64,000 nt of DNA from Roseibaca sp. Y0-43 (GCF_020667835.1 NZ_JAFMPR010000001.1:62001-126000); one strand, 5' to 3'; positions 27,035-36,697 are shown, counted from the stretch's first letter. Numbers and translations are program-made. Notes: generated by a model not told the origin, from the letters alone.

Positions 27035-29212
27035 TCACAACCCATCAGAGCACCGCTTGCGCGTGATCGAAGGGTTGCCGCCGATGCCCAGAATGTCGAT
27101 GTTCAGGCCGAACCGGGTCGAGTTGGAATTGGTCGTCGCGGAATATTCGCGCTCGATCATCATGGCCATGCGCAGGCATTCGTTTTCATAATCCAGCCCG
27201 ACCGAAGTGCGCGCGGCCCGACGCGAGGCGATGTCATAGCGCCAGCCCACGCGGGCGGTCCAATATTCGTCGAGCGCACGGCTGCCGTCGAAGGTCCATT
27301 CCGAGGCGTCGACAGCACGGTTTTCGAACGGGTCCGCTTCGATGCGCATGTAGCTGGTGGATATGCCGAAATCGGCCGCGGTCCAGTCCAGTTCGATGGC
27401 GCTGCGGGTCAGGTTGAAATCCTCGGAAAAGAGCGACCGGCTGGACAGGCTCAGCCCCGCCGCCGTGTCGACACTGGCCGCCAGCAGCCAATCCGATTGT
27501 TTGCCTGCCAAGGGAGAGGCCGGCGAGAATTGCCCAAGATCGCGGTCCCGCACGATCCGCCCCACGGTCACGGTGCTGGACCAGCCATTCGGGTCGTAAC
27601 GTGTCCAACTTAGCCCCAGATTGGCGCGCAACCCTGCTTCACGGGCATCGCCGCCTGCGAAACGGTCGAAGGTGAACAGGTTGCCTTCGTCCAGTTCGGG
27701 CATCCGGCTGGTGGCGTTGGGAAGGACATAGGTGCGGTCATTGCTCCAGATCAGCTGGGCCACGGGTTCGATGACATGGCTTGCCCCGCCCGCCGTGGCG
27801 CGCACCAAGGGCCAGCGCAACTCAGCCATAAGCGACGGGCGCCAGCGGCTGACCGTGGGCGCAAAACCGCTGGCGGCGGCACCGATGCGGAAATGGTCGA
27901 AGCCCAGATTGCCGCCGATGGCCCCCAGCACGCCGCCCGGCAGGATCGTGTCGCGCCGCCATGTCAGATCGGCCGAGAAACGGGCCACACGCTTGGGGTC
28001 GGCCGCCAAGGGGCTGCGGCGCGAATAGCCTTCGGCCTCTAGCCTTATGCGGCCCGTGCCGCCCACGCCGGGCATGTCGAAACGGCGGTCATATAGCCCC
28101 TGCCCCACGCTATTGGGCAGATTTGCATTCACATCGCCCAAGCGTAGCGAGCGGAATTGCAGCGCCTGCACGCGGATACGCTCGTCGCGGCGGACCCGCT
28201 CCAGCGTGATGTCGCTGGTCAGGCGCGGCTCGCCCCGGTCGTAGTCTTCCAGCAGGCTGCGGTCCGAGGGCTGGATCAGGTTGAAGCTAAGGGTATACCC
28301 GCGCGGCACCGCGAAATCGCCCTTGGCATAGACCATGCCGCGCAATTCGCCCTGCCGGATGGAATCGCGCGCGATCAGCCCGCCCAGTTCCAGCAAGCCG
28401 TTGGAAAAGGCCTGACGGTAGCGCGCTTCCAGCGCATAGGTGCCCTTGGTTCCCAGAAAGGGCGTGAGCGTCAGGTCTTTGTCGGCAGACAGCGCAATGA
28501 AATACGGCGCACGCAGGCCCACCCCGTGGTCACTGTCGAGCGAAAAGCGCGGGCTGAGGAAGCCCGTCGCACGCTCAAGGCTGGGATCGGGGATACGCAG
28601 GCGCGGGATATAGGCCACCGGCAGGCCGAACATGCGAAAGCGCGCGCCCTCGAAATAGAGCTGCCGCTCTTGCGTGTCATGCACAACGCGGTCAGCGCGC
28701 ACTTCCCACAGGGGCGTGTTGCGCTCGGGGCAGATTTCACAGGCCGAAGCGACGACATTGTTCATCTCGGTAAAGCGCTCGCTGCGGCGCTCGACCGTGT
28801 TCGCGGCGATCTGCAATTGCTGGTCCAGCACCACGCGGGCCGAGCGGATCAACCCCAAGCGCAGCCCTTCGCGCAATTCGGCACTGTCGGCCAGAATGAC
28901 CGCGCGGGTGCCTTCGGTCAGCACGATCGGCCCTTCGATCTGCATCGCGCCCGTCGCGCGATCATAGACGATACGCGCGGCGCTGAGGCGGGCATTCTCA
29001 AAAAAGGCCTCGACATTGCCTTGGGCAATCAGGCGATTCGGCCCATCAAGGTAAAGCTGGTCGGCCAGCAGCGTGGCGAAATCGGCCTCTTGCGCCTGCG
29101 CCGATGTCAGACCGGGAAGCACCGGGGCCCCCAGCCCCAGCCCTAGCCCCAACGCACAAGCCAGCGCACGGACAAATCCGCGCCGCCAAGGCGTCCGGGG
29201 CGCACGGCCCAT
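27035..29212 (-). CDS. lptD: LPS-assembly outer-membrane protein LptD
   Basis: Outer-membrane translocon placing LPS in the outer leaflet (725 residues). A signal peptide ends near A-Q-A at residue ~41. The OstA-like beta-jellyroll follows (about 50-160), then C-E-I-C-P-E-R-N-T-P-L-W and the long beta-barrel. Cysteines in C-E-I-C and two near the C-terminus (E-N-E-C, R-K-R-C) could form the inter-domain disulfides known for LptD. The start at 29212 overlaps the lptG stop by one base (TGATG); the longer frame adds no signal-peptide feature. Confidence 0.95.
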   Translation of the reverse strand: MGRAPRTPWRRGFVRALACALGLGLGLGAPVLPGLTSAQAQEADFATLLADQLYLDGPNRLIAQGNVEAFFENARLSAARIVYDRATGAMQIEGPIVLTEGTRAVILADSAELREGLRLGLIRSARVVLDQQLQIAANTVERRSERFTEMNNVVASACEICPERNTPLWEVRADRVVHDTQERQLYFEGARFRMFGLPVAYIPRLRIPDPSLERATGFLSPRFSLDSDHGVGLRAPYFIALSADKDLTLTPFLGTKGTYALEARYRQAFSNGLLELGGLIARDSIRQGELRGMVYAKGDFAVPRGYTLSFNLIQPSDRSLLEDYDRGEPRLTSDITLERVRRDERIRVQALQFRSLRLGDVNANLPNSVGQGLYDRRFDMPGVGGTGRIRLEAEGYSRRSPLAADPKRVARFSADLTWRRDTILPGGVLGAIGGNLGFDHFRIGAAASGFAPTVSRWRPSLMAELRWPLVRATAGGASHVIEPVAQLIWSNDRTYVLPNATSRMPELDEGNLFTFDRFAGGDAREAGLRANLGLSWTRYDPNGWSSTVTVGRIVRDRDLGQFSPASPLAGKQSDWLLAASVDTAAGLSLSSRSLFSEDFNLTRSAIELDWTAADFGISTSYMRIEADPFENRAVDASEWTFDGSRALDEYWTARVGWRYDIASRRAARTSVGLDYENECLRMAMMIEREYSATTNSNSTRFGLNIDILGIGGNPSITRKRCSDGL

Positions 29213-30306
29213 CAGTTTTCCTCCAGGTTCAGCATCACACCCAAGGCAAGCAGCACTGTCGCAATCGGCAAACCCCATGCAGCAAGCAGCACGGGAATCT
29301 GCCCGGTCTCCCCCAAGACCTGTGCGAAGTTACGCAAAAAGAACAGGGTGAATCCAGAGAGAATCGTGATCAAGGCCCGGATTCCTGCCCCGCCGGATCG
29401 CGCATGATGTATGCTGAGCGCCAAAGCCAACAACATCATGCCTGTCAGCAGCACCGGCAGCGCCAGTTCCATATGCAGGCGCATCTGGTGTTCGCGGGCC
29501 GAAAACCCCGCCCGTTCCAGCGCCGCGATGAAGCCCGGAAGCTGGAACAGCGGGATGGTGCGCACTTGGGCGAAACTGTCGCGGATCTTCTCTGGCGTCA
29601 GGTCGGTGGGCACGGCAAGCGACGGCAGCGACAAGGCCTGGGCCTCTGGGTTCAGGTCGGACAGGCGCCATTGCTTCACGTCCTGCAACTGCCACGCGCC
29701 GGGGCGCAGATCGGCGCGCGCCGCACTCAGCCGCACCGAAAGCCCGCGCTCGGGGTGGAATACAAGGAAAGAGGCGTCGAACAGAACCGTCCCGGTCTCT
29801 TCGGCGCGCGGCGCGTGGATCACGGTCTGACCCTGCGCATCGGCCTGACGCAGCCACAGGTCATTGCCCGCCAGCGCCACCACCGCGCCGGTTCCGCCCA
29901 TCAGCGCGTTCAGGCTGCGCTGGTATTCGCGCGCCGAACTGGCGACCAGCGGGTTCATCGCCACCATGAACAGCGCCGAGACCAGCAGCAACACCACCGC
30001 CGGCACCGCCAACAGGCGCGGCACCGACCGGCCCGCCGCACGGATCACGACGAATTCCGAATTGCGCGACCAGCCAAGGCCCAGCCACAGCGCGGCCAGC
30101 ATCAGCACCAGCGGCGCGATCTCGTAAAACGCCTCTGGCGCGTTCAAGAGCGACAGGCGCAGCGCATCGGCAAAGCCCGCGTCGGTGCCTGACAGGCGGC
30201 GCAACTGCTCGACCATGTCCAGCAGCAGGATCATGCCCAGGAACACGCCCGACACCATGGCCGCCGTCAGGAACAGGCGGCGCAGGAAATAGACCGACAG
30301 GATCAT
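29212..30306 (-). CDS. lptG: LPS export ABC transporter permease LptG
   Basis: Inner-membrane permease (364 residues) of the LptB2FG complex that extracts LPS. It has the YjgP/YjgQ architecture: two or three N-terminal membrane segments, a periplasmic jellyroll in the middle, and three C-terminal segments ending in L-L-A-A-W-G-L-P. The start at 30306 overlaps the lptF stop (ATGA). The 10 upstream codons belong to lptF. Confidence 0.93.
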   Translation of the reverse strand: MILSVYFLRRLFLTAAMVSGVFLGMILLLDMVEQLRRLSGTDAGFADALRLSLLNAPEAFYEIAPLVLMLAALWLGLGWSRNSEFVVIRAAGRSVPRLLAVPAVVLLLVSALFMVAMNPLVASSAREYQRSLNALMGGTGAVVALAGNDLWLRQADAQGQTVIHAPRAEETGTVLFDASFLVFHPERGLSVRLSAARADLRPGAWQLQDVKQWRLSDLNPEAQALSLPSLAVPTDLTPEKIRDSFAQVRTIPLFQLPGFIAALERAGFSAREHQMRLHMELALPVLLTGMMLLALALSIHHARSGGAGIRALITILSGFTLFFLRNFAQVLGETGQIPVLLAAWGLPIATVLLALGVMLNLEEN

Positions 30307-31403
30307 CGCCGCCCCCGTCGCCGTGCCGCCCACCACACCATGGCCGCGACCACCGCCGCGCCCGCGACCACCGGGGTAAAGGCCAGCGCCGCCGCATCGG
30401 CGCGGCGCAGCGCGATCCCGGCGGTGGCATTGGCCAGCAATTGCAGCACAGCCAGAATGACGATCGCCGCCAGCACCTGCCGCCAGACGCCCAAACGGCT
30501 GAACTGCCCCAGAAACAGCGCCGCGAAGCCCACCAGCGCGGTGATGACCGCCAGAAGCGGCTGCGCCACGCGCGAGGCCAGTTCGAACCGCAGCTCTGCC
30601 AGCGTGACGCCCAGCGCGGCGAGGCTTTGCGCATTGGCGCCGATCAGCGCCGCCGTGGGCAATTCGCGCACATCCGCCTGTCGGCTATCGGGCGCGATCA
30701 GCGCGCCCACGTCATAGGTCAGCTCGTCGAAACTGATCGTGGTCAGGCGCTCGCCCGCCTCGGCAAAGACCAGCGCCACGCCGTCGCGCATGACAAGGAT
30801 CGCGTTGCCCTCGCCCGTGACCAGAAGTGCGCTTGCGGCGTTATATTCCACCCGGCGGCCTTCGGTGCGGGCATCGGACAGGAACACATCCTGCAAGGTG
30901 CCATCGTCGGAAATCGCGCGGATGAAGACCACGATCCCGTCGGTGGGCTGCAAGAACTCGCCCGCGCGCAGAAGCCGCGCGCTGATATTGCTGGCAATCG
31001 CCACCTGCCGCTCGGCCAGTTGCGCGCGCGACATCGGGCTGAGGACATGCATCAACACCCCCAACATGAGCGCCACGATCAGCCCGAACACCGCCACGGG
31101 CCGCAGCAGCCGCGCATAGGACAGCCCCGTGCCCTGCAACACCGCCATCTCGTTATCGCGCGTCATGCGGATGGCGACATAAACGGCGGCGGCGAAGGCC
31201 GAGAGCGGCAGCACCACGCGGAACACATTCGGCAGCGTCAGCGCCGAGAGTTCGAGGAACACAAGGAAACTTTGTCCATCGCCCACCACCGCATCGAACA
31301 GCCGCGCGGCACGGTTCACCCAATAGACCGCGACCAGAACCAGCGTGAAAAAGGCAAAGACAGACAGAAGCTGTGCCAGCAGGTATCGGTCAATGCGGGT
31401 CAC
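30303..31403 (-). CDS. lptF: LPS export ABC transporter permease LptF
   Basis: Second permease of LptB2FG (366 residues) with the same YjgP/YjgQ layout. The start is the GTG at 31403 (V-T-R-I-D-R-Y), because AAAGGA lies 10 nt upstream and the family normally begins with R-I-D-R-Y. The frame runs 59 codons further upstream with no similarity. It is first in the lptF-lptG-lptD-surA operon; the region 31404-31672 should contain its promoter and shows no gene. Confidence 0.92.
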   Translation of the reverse strand: MTRIDRYLLAQLLSVFAFFTLVLVAVYWVNRAARLFDAVVGDGQSFLVFLELSALTLPNVFRVVLPLSAFAAAVYVAIRMTRDNEMAVLQGTGLSYARLLRPVAVFGLIVALMLGVLMHVLSPMSRAQLAERQVAIASNISARLLRAGEFLQPTDGIVVFIRAISDDGTLQDVFLSDARTEGRRVEYNAASALLVTGEGNAILVMRDGVALVFAEAGERLTTISFDELTYDVGALIAPDSRQADVRELPTAALIGANAQSLAALGVTLAELRFELASRVAQPLLAVITALVGFAALFLGQFSRLGVWRQVLAAIVILAVLQLLANATAGIALRRADAAALAFTPVVAGAAVVAAMVWWAARRRGRR

Positions 31404-31672
31404 GCGCGGGGTGTCCTTTGGAATGGCTTGCCGGACCATAACGGGTTGGCCGCGCGAATGCCACGGGGAAGAGGGGGAAGGTGCGCGCGGGAGGGCGGAT
31501 ACGCTTTCGGGGGGTATGCGCGGTTGGAGGGGTGGTGAGGTGAGGTGGAAAGCGGTTCCTATGTCTATGCGAACCGACAACGAAGAGAGCCCACTTCAAC
31601 CAATACTGCTCGACGGATTAATGGCGCCTTGCCTTAGGTCCAATAACCAGCATTGACGGCATTGTCATAGAC

Positions 31673-32593
31673 ATGCCAGATTGTCGCATGATTAGACTCA
31701 TGTTATTGTTTTTTATTTTGTTCGCAGGCGTCGGGCGCGCCGATGAGGATGCTGTCACAAAGTATCGCGATTATCTGCCCGCACAGCTTCTCGCATTATC
31801 CGAGGACGAACGGCGCAGTTCAGTCCCGATAATGTTCAGCGGCGCTGCCAATCTCGCGGCATCGCCTGCGGGCGATCTCGTCATGCAGGCCAACTTGAAC
31901 TCGCTGATGTATGACGGATTTGCTGATTACGACGGCGCAAAGCGATCCTTTCAGGCGGATTTGGGCGAGGCACCAACGGGCGAGCTGACCGTGTGGCAGA
32001 TTCATTTGCTCGGATACCGCGCTTCGCGCGTGAACATGACCAGTGTCAGTTTTTTCCCGTTCGACTTCGGTGGAACGATGACCGAAAACTGGGCTTTCGT
32101 GAAGGGCACGGTTGAGATCATCGACGAAAAGATCGCCTATCCGATCAATCACGTCGATATTGAATGTAGTCGCAGCGAAGGCACGTGTACATATCGCCAA
32201 ATCGCACTGAAGCTGCCTGACGCAAACTCTTGGGTGCAGTCCTACTACGTTGGCGAAATCGCGAACGAGATATATCGGATCACACAATGGGAAGGGCAAC
32301 TCATCGATGCCGTTCCGTTGAACAACAGCGCGTGCCGAACCAATCAGCTTAGCCTCAACTTCGAGACGCAAGAGTTCTTCGAGGTCGCCCGAAACAACAC
32401 AGCGGAAGACTGCCAAACCATGCTTGGCGTAACGCTCCCGCGCTTAGAAAAGCCGCGAGTGTCGAGGATTGTGGATGGGCGAGAGATCATCAGTGCTGAG
32501 TTCAAGGCAATCAGCGAAGAAACATTTAAGTTCTTTTCGAGTTCGTTCCGTAGTCGTGTCGAGGAATTTGTCTCCCAAGAAGGGGAAGACTAG
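31673..32593 (+). CDS. Secreted orphan protein of unknown function, AT-richer than its surroundings
   Basis: A 306-residue protein with a hydrophobic leader (M-I-R-L-M-L-L-F-F-I-L-F-A-G-V-G-R-A), implying export. The ATG at 31688 would begin right at this leader and may be the true start; neither start has a good ribosome site. The mature protein contains four or more cysteines in its middle and C-terminal parts and no domain I recognise. Base composition is visibly lower in GC than flanking genes and codons are less GC-biased, which suggests acquisition from elsewhere. It stands alone on the plus strand between two minus-strand genes. No partner gene, integrase or repeat flanks it. Confidence 0.75.
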   Translation: MPDCRMIRLMLLFFILFAGVGRADEDAVTKYRDYLPAQLLALSEDERRSSVPIMFSGAANLAASPAGDLVMQANLNSLMYDGFADYDGAKRSFQADLGEAPTGELTVWQIHLLGYRASRVNMTSVSFFPFDFGGTMTENWAFVKGTVEIIDEKIAYPINHVDIECSRSEGTCTYRQIALKLPDANSWVQSYYVGEIANEIYRITQWEGQLIDAVPLNNSACRTNQLSLNFETQEFFEVARNNTAEDCQTMLGVTLPRLEKPRVSRIVDGREIISAEFKAISEETFKFFSSSFRSRVEEFVSQEGED

Positions 32594-32725
32594 GCCGTCA
32601 CAGATAGCCAGAGCGGAGATTATGTGGGCAACCCTATACGGCAGAAAAGTCCGCAAAGCAGACCCAAGCCGCTCCTAGTGTGACCGCCCCACTACCCGGC
32701 GCGGCCATCACGAAGCGCGGCGGGA

Positions 32726-34144
32726 TCACTCCCCGTCCCGCACAGTCATCACCCCGTTTTCCCAGTCGCCCGACAGCACTTCGCCGGTGGCATAGCGAAG
32801 CACGCCCGCGCCGTTGCGCTGGCCGTTCAGGAATTCGCCTTCATACACATCGCCTGTGGCGTAAGTTGCCACGCCGGTGCCGGTGATCTCGCCCGCAAGC
32901 CACTCGCCTTCATAGACGAAGCCGTCCGCCAGCTCTATCCGCCCCGGCCCGTCGCGCAGCCCTTCGACGAATTGGCCCGTGTAGACCGATCCGTCTGGGT
33001 AGGTCATCACCCCCTGCCCGTGCAATTCACCGCCTTGGAACGCGCCCGTGTAGCTGCGCCCATCGGCAAAACTCATGGTGCCCTGCCCTTCGGCCAAGCC
33101 CTGCACATGCTCGCCCTCGTAGGTCGCGCCATCGGCGAAGGTCGCGCGGCCCTGTCCGTGGAACTGCCCGTCCAGCCAGCCGCCTTCATAGGTCGCGCCA
33201 TCGGCATAGGTGATGAGGCCTTGGCCATCGGGCAGGCCCGCGCGGAACTGGCCGACATATTCCGACCCGTCGGGCTGCACCAGCCGCCCCTCGCCCGCGA
33301 TCTGGCCCGCGACCCATGTGCCTTCATACATGTAGCCATCCGGCCCGGTCAGCTTGCCCGGCCCTTCGCGCTGGTCATTCACGAACTGGCCTTCGAACAC
33401 CAACCCGTCGGCCTGCTGAACCGTGGCCGCCCCCTGCCGCAGGCCGTTTTCGAACCCGCCGGTGTAGACATCGCCATTGGCCTGCGTCAGCACGCCTTGG
33501 CCATGCAGCGCGCCGTTTTGCCAGCCGCCTTCATAGCGCACTCCGTCCGGTCGGGTCAGGCTGCCCGTGCCGTGGCGCAGATCGGCCTGCATCTGGCCCT
33601 CGTAGACCGCGCCATCGGGATAGGTGATGCGGCCCTGCCCTTCGCGCACGCCCGCGACCCATGTGCCGGTATAGGCATAGCCATCCTCGCGCACGAGCGT
33701 GCCTTCGCCCTGCGGTTCGCCATTGACGAAGGCACCTTCATAGACCGCGCCATTGGCAAAGACACGGCGGCCCTGGCCGGTGATCGCGCCCTCGGACCAA
33801 TCGCCCTCATATGTCGAGCCGTCGGCGAAGGTCATCTTGCCCTGCCCCTCGGGGCGGCCCGCGATGAACGCGCCTTCATAGACCGCGCCAGACGGGTAAC
33901 GCGCCACGCCTTGGCCGGTGATCTGCCCCTCGACCCATTCGCCGGTATATTCGAACCCGTTGGGCAGGCGGTAAGTGCCCTGGCCGTGTTGCAGCCCATC
34001 GCGGAACTCGCCCTCGTAGATGCCGCCATCCTCATACTGGCGGGTCAAGACGCCGTCGGTCTGGGCCGCGACGGGCGCGACCATCGGCGCAGACAAGACG
34101 AACGCCGCGGCAAGCGCGCGCGCAAAGGCAGTGCTGGAAGCCAT
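32726..34144 (-). CDS. Secreted MORN-repeat protein (18 tandem repeats)
   Basis: A 472-residue exported protein: signal peptide (about residues 1-27, ending V-A-A-Q), a short linker, then 18 complete MORN repeats of exactly 23 residues and a partial 19th. Each repeat follows G-x-x-Y-x-G-x-x-x-x-G-x-x-x-G-x-G. MORN arrays form elongated beta-hairpin rods involved in protein or lipid contact, mostly at membranes in eukaryotes. The array has no indels. I start at the ATG 34144 with AGGGGG upstream; a GTG at 34171 is less likely. The role in this bacterium is unknown, and no enzymatic domain is attached. Confidence 0.88.
   Translation of the reverse strand: MASSTAFARALAAAFVLSAPMVAPVAAQTDGVLTRQYEDGGIYEGEFRDGLQHGQGTYRLPNGFEYTGEWVEGQITGQGVARYPSGAVYEGAFIAGRPEGQGKMTFADGSTYEGDWSEGAITGQGRRVFANGAVYEGAFVNGEPQGEGTLVREDGYAYTGTWVAGVREGQGRITYPDGAVYEGQMQADLRHGTGSLTRPDGVRYEGGWQNGALHGQGVLTQANGDVYTGGFENGLRQGAATVQQADGLVFEGQFVNDQREGPGKLTGPDGYMYEGTWVAGQIAGEGRLVQPDGSEYVGQFRAGLPDGQGLITYADGATYEGGWLDGQFHGQGRATFADGATYEGEHVQGLAEGQGTMSFADGRSYTGAFQGGELHGQGVMTYPDGSVYTGQFVEGLRDGPGRIELADGFVYEGEWLAGEITGTGVATYATGDVYEGEFLNGQRNGAGVLRYATGEVLSGDWENGVMTVRDGE
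32786..34027 (-). repeat. 18 tandem 69-bp coding repeats (MORN array)
   Basis: The DNA is periodic at 69 bp over 1242 bp because of the uninterrupted 23-residue MORN units. DNA copies are diverged (many synonymous and non-synonymous changes), so it is an old array rather than a recent expansion. Confidence 0.88.
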
Positions 34145-34330
34145 GACGCAGATACCCCCTGATCTTTTCACGCAAGCCTAGTCGGGGGGGCTGGACCGCG
34201 CAAGGGGGAAGCACCGGGCCGCGATTGCCCCGTTTCACGTGGATTGGTCACAGTGCGGTCAAGATTTTGCCATCGCAGCGCCATGGCCTGCGCCGAGGAC
34301 AGGCGACCTGATACATGGGATGACACGCAG

Positions 34331-34801
34331 ATGAAGCCCAGCCTGAAACAACTTTGTGCCGCATGGCACGACGAAAGTGGTGCCGTGACGGTCGACTGGG
34401 TGGTGCTCAGCGCCACGACCCTGACCCTTGGGCTAAGCTCGGTCGGCCTTGTGCAAACCGGCGTGGTCGATCTGGGCAGCGAAATCAACGTGTCGATGAC
34501 CGCAGCAGGCGTTGCCGGCGCGGCGGCCTACAGTTTCTACCGGCTGACCGAAGCGCAGCAACAGGACATGCTGGCCGTCTACATGTCGCGCACGCCAGAG
34601 CAGTTGGTGGCCAATTCGCAAAGCATGTCCGACAGTTTTCTGGCCACGCTGGAAAGCGGCAACCTGGACGAGGCCGCCCGTTGGATGGACCGCCGCCAGT
34701 TGAACCAGACCGCGCTCGAGGCAAATGGTCTGACCGCCGCCGAAGGGTCCATGACGGTGGCACAGATGGAAACGCTCTATCTGGAAGCGGGCGGCACATA
34801 A
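34331..34801 (+). CDS. Flp-pilin-like membrane protein with long C-terminal extension
   Basis: A 156-residue protein. The N-terminus (residues 10-42) reads H-D-E-S-G-A-V-T-V-D-W-V-V-L, followed by a hydrophobic stretch, like Flp/type IVb pilin and TadE-like leaders of alphaproteobacteria. Typical Flp pilins are only 55-70 residues; here ~110 polar residues follow, rich in Gln, Met, Asp and Glu. No tad/cpa secretion genes are nearby. I start at ATG 34331; an upstream start at 34244 adds a non-hydrophobic stretch. It may be a pseudopilin or a membrane-anchored protein. It precedes nadE by 74 bp. Confidence 0.7.
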   Translation: MKPSLKQLCAAWHDESGAVTVDWVVLSATTLTLGLSSVGLVQTGVVDLGSEINVSMTAAGVAGAAAYSFYRLTEAQQQDMLAVYMSRTPEQLVANSQSMSDSFLATLESGNLDEAARWMDRRQLNQTALEANGLTAAEGSMTVAQMETLYLEAGGT

Positions 34802-34875
34802 GCCGCCAGCCCCTTCCCTTGCCCGGTCAGCGTGATATGTGAGGGCGTTGTGCCCATCACCAAGGCCTTTACCGC

Positions 34876-36543
34876 ATGTCCGACCGCTTTCGCCTGACCC
34901 TTGCCCAGTTGAACCCGACCTTGGGCGACCTGTCGGGCAATGCCGCCAAGGCGCGTGCCGCGTGGGCGCAGGCCAAGGCCGAGGGCGCCGATATGGTGGC
35001 CCTGCCAGAGATGTTCCTGTCGGGCTACCAGACCCAAGACCTTGTGCAGCGCCCCGCCTTTCTGGCCGATCTGCGCACCGTGCTCGACCACTTGGCGCGC
35101 GATTGCGCCGATGGCCCGATGATGGGCATCGGCCTGCCGATGGCAGAGGGCGGCGCGATCTATAATTGCTGGGCGGTCTTGGACGGCGGCAGCCTGCGCG
35201 CCGTGATCCGAAAGCACCATCTGCCGAATGAACATGTGTTTGACGAGAAACGCATTTTCACCTCTGGCGACATTTCCGGCCCCTTCGTGGCCGGGCCGCT
35301 GCGCATCGGCACGCCCATCTGCGAGGATGCGTGGCACGAGGATGTGGCCGAAGCGCAGGCCGAATCCGGGGCAGAGTTGCTGCTGGTGCCCAATGGCTCT
35401 CCCTATGCGCGGGGGCGGTTCGACACCCGCATGACCCATATGGTCGCCCGCGTGGTCGAGAATGACCTGCCGCTGGTTTACCTGAACCTTGTCGGCGGGC
35501 AGGACGATCAGGTGTTCGACGGCGCAAGCTTCGTGCTGAACCCCGGTGGCAAGCTGGCGGTGCAACTGCCCGCGCATGAAGAAGCGGTCGTCACTGTCGA
35601 TTTCACGCGCGGGGCCGAGGGCTGGCGCGCAGGGGCCGGCCCGCGAGAAATCTTGCCGGACGCCTTGGCGCAAGACTACCGCACCATGTGCCTGGGCCTT
35701 GGCGATTACCTGCGCAAATCCGGCTTCTCGAAAGTGGTGCTGGGGCTGTCGGGGGGGATCGATTCAGCACTTGTGGCCACCATCGCCGCCGACACGCTTG
35801 GCCCCGACAACGTGCATTGCGTGATGCTGCCGTCCGAATACACCTCGCCCGGCAGCTTGTCGGATGCTGCAGATCAAGCCCGCCGTCTTGGCTGCAAACT
35901 GGACGAGGTCAGCATCGAGGGGCCGCGCCGCGCCATGACCGACGCGCTTGCCCCCCTGTTTGCTGGCCTGCCAGAGGATGTGACCGAGGAAAACCTGCAA
36001 TCGCGGCTGCGCGGCACGATCCTGATGGCGATTTCCAACAAGACCGGCGCGATGCTGTTGACCACTGGCAACAAATCCGAGGTCGCGGTCGGCTATGCAA
36101 CCATCTATGGCGACATGAATGGCGGCTATAACCCCATCAAAGACCTGTATAAAACCCGCGTCTTCGACATTTGCCGCTGGCGCAATGCCAACCATGCGCC
36201 GTGGATGAAGGCCCCTGCGGGCGAGGTGGTCGTGCCCGCGATCATCGACAAGCCACCCTCGGCAGAGCTGCGCGCCGACCAGCGCGACGATGACAGCCTG
36301 CCGCCCTACGACGTGCTGGACCCCATTCTGGAAGGGCTGGTCGATCACGATCTGTCGGTGGCCGATCTGGTCGCGCGCGGCTTTGCCCGCGACACGGTCG
36401 AGCGGATCGCGCATCTGGTCCATATCGCCGAATGGAAGCGGTTCCAGTCCGCGCCCGGCCCCCGCCTCAGCCTGCGCGCCTTCTGGTTGGACCGGCGCTA
36501 TCCGATGGTCAATCGCTGGCGCGACCGCTCGGCGCAAGACTAG
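34876..36543 (+). CDS. nadE: Glutamine-dependent NAD+ synthetase
   Basis: Last step of NAD synthesis: amidation of nicotinate adenine dinucleotide (555 residues). The N-terminal nitrilase-type glutaminase shows the triad Glu (L-P-E-M-F-L-S-G-Y), Lys (I-R-K-H-H-L-P) and Cys (P-I-C-E-D-A-W). The C-terminal synthetase has the PP-loop G-L-S-G-G-I-D-S and T-T-G-N-K-S-E near residue 395. Both domains are complete, so it can use glutamine rather than ammonia. Length is normal. Confidence 0.96.
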   Translation: MSDRFRLTLAQLNPTLGDLSGNAAKARAAWAQAKAEGADMVALPEMFLSGYQTQDLVQRPAFLADLRTVLDHLARDCADGPMMGIGLPMAEGGAIYNCWAVLDGGSLRAVIRKHHLPNEHVFDEKRIFTSGDISGPFVAGPLRIGTPICEDAWHEDVAEAQAESGAELLLVPNGSPYARGRFDTRMTHMVARVVENDLPLVYLNLVGGQDDQVFDGASFVLNPGGKLAVQLPAHEEAVVTVDFTRGAEGWRAGAGPREILPDALAQDYRTMCLGLGDYLRKSGFSKVVLGLSGGIDSALVATIAADTLGPDNVHCVMLPSEYTSPGSLSDAADQARRLGCKLDEVSIEGPRRAMTDALAPLFAGLPEDVTEENLQSRLRGTILMAISNKTGAMLLTTGNKSEVAVGYATIYGDMNGGYNPIKDLYKTRVFDICRWRNANHAPWMKAPAGEVVVPAIIDKPPSAELRADQRDDDSLPPYDVLDPILEGLVDHDLSVADLVARGFARDTVERIAHLVHIAEWKRFQSAPGPRLSLRAFWLDRRYPMVNRWRDRSAQD

Positions 36544-36697
36544 AACGCGCGGGCTATTGCCCAAATGAATCACAAGACGGTTTATCGGGGCTTGCAGGGC
36601 TGTTCTTGCCCGCGATTTGGCGTATAAATCGCGAAAACGCACAGATCGCCGCCAAGGCCACCGGCAGAGTGGTCCGCCGATGCGAGAGAGAGGCAGC

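Noticed and set aside
31404-31580. N-terminal extension of lptF to 31580
   Set aside because: A GTG with AAAGGA 10 nt upstream gives the family-typical R-I-D-R-Y start; upstream residues have no similarity.
32786-34027. 69-bp periodic array considered as a CRISPR or minisatellite
   Set aside because: The repeats are in-frame MORN coding units with diverged DNA and no spacers.
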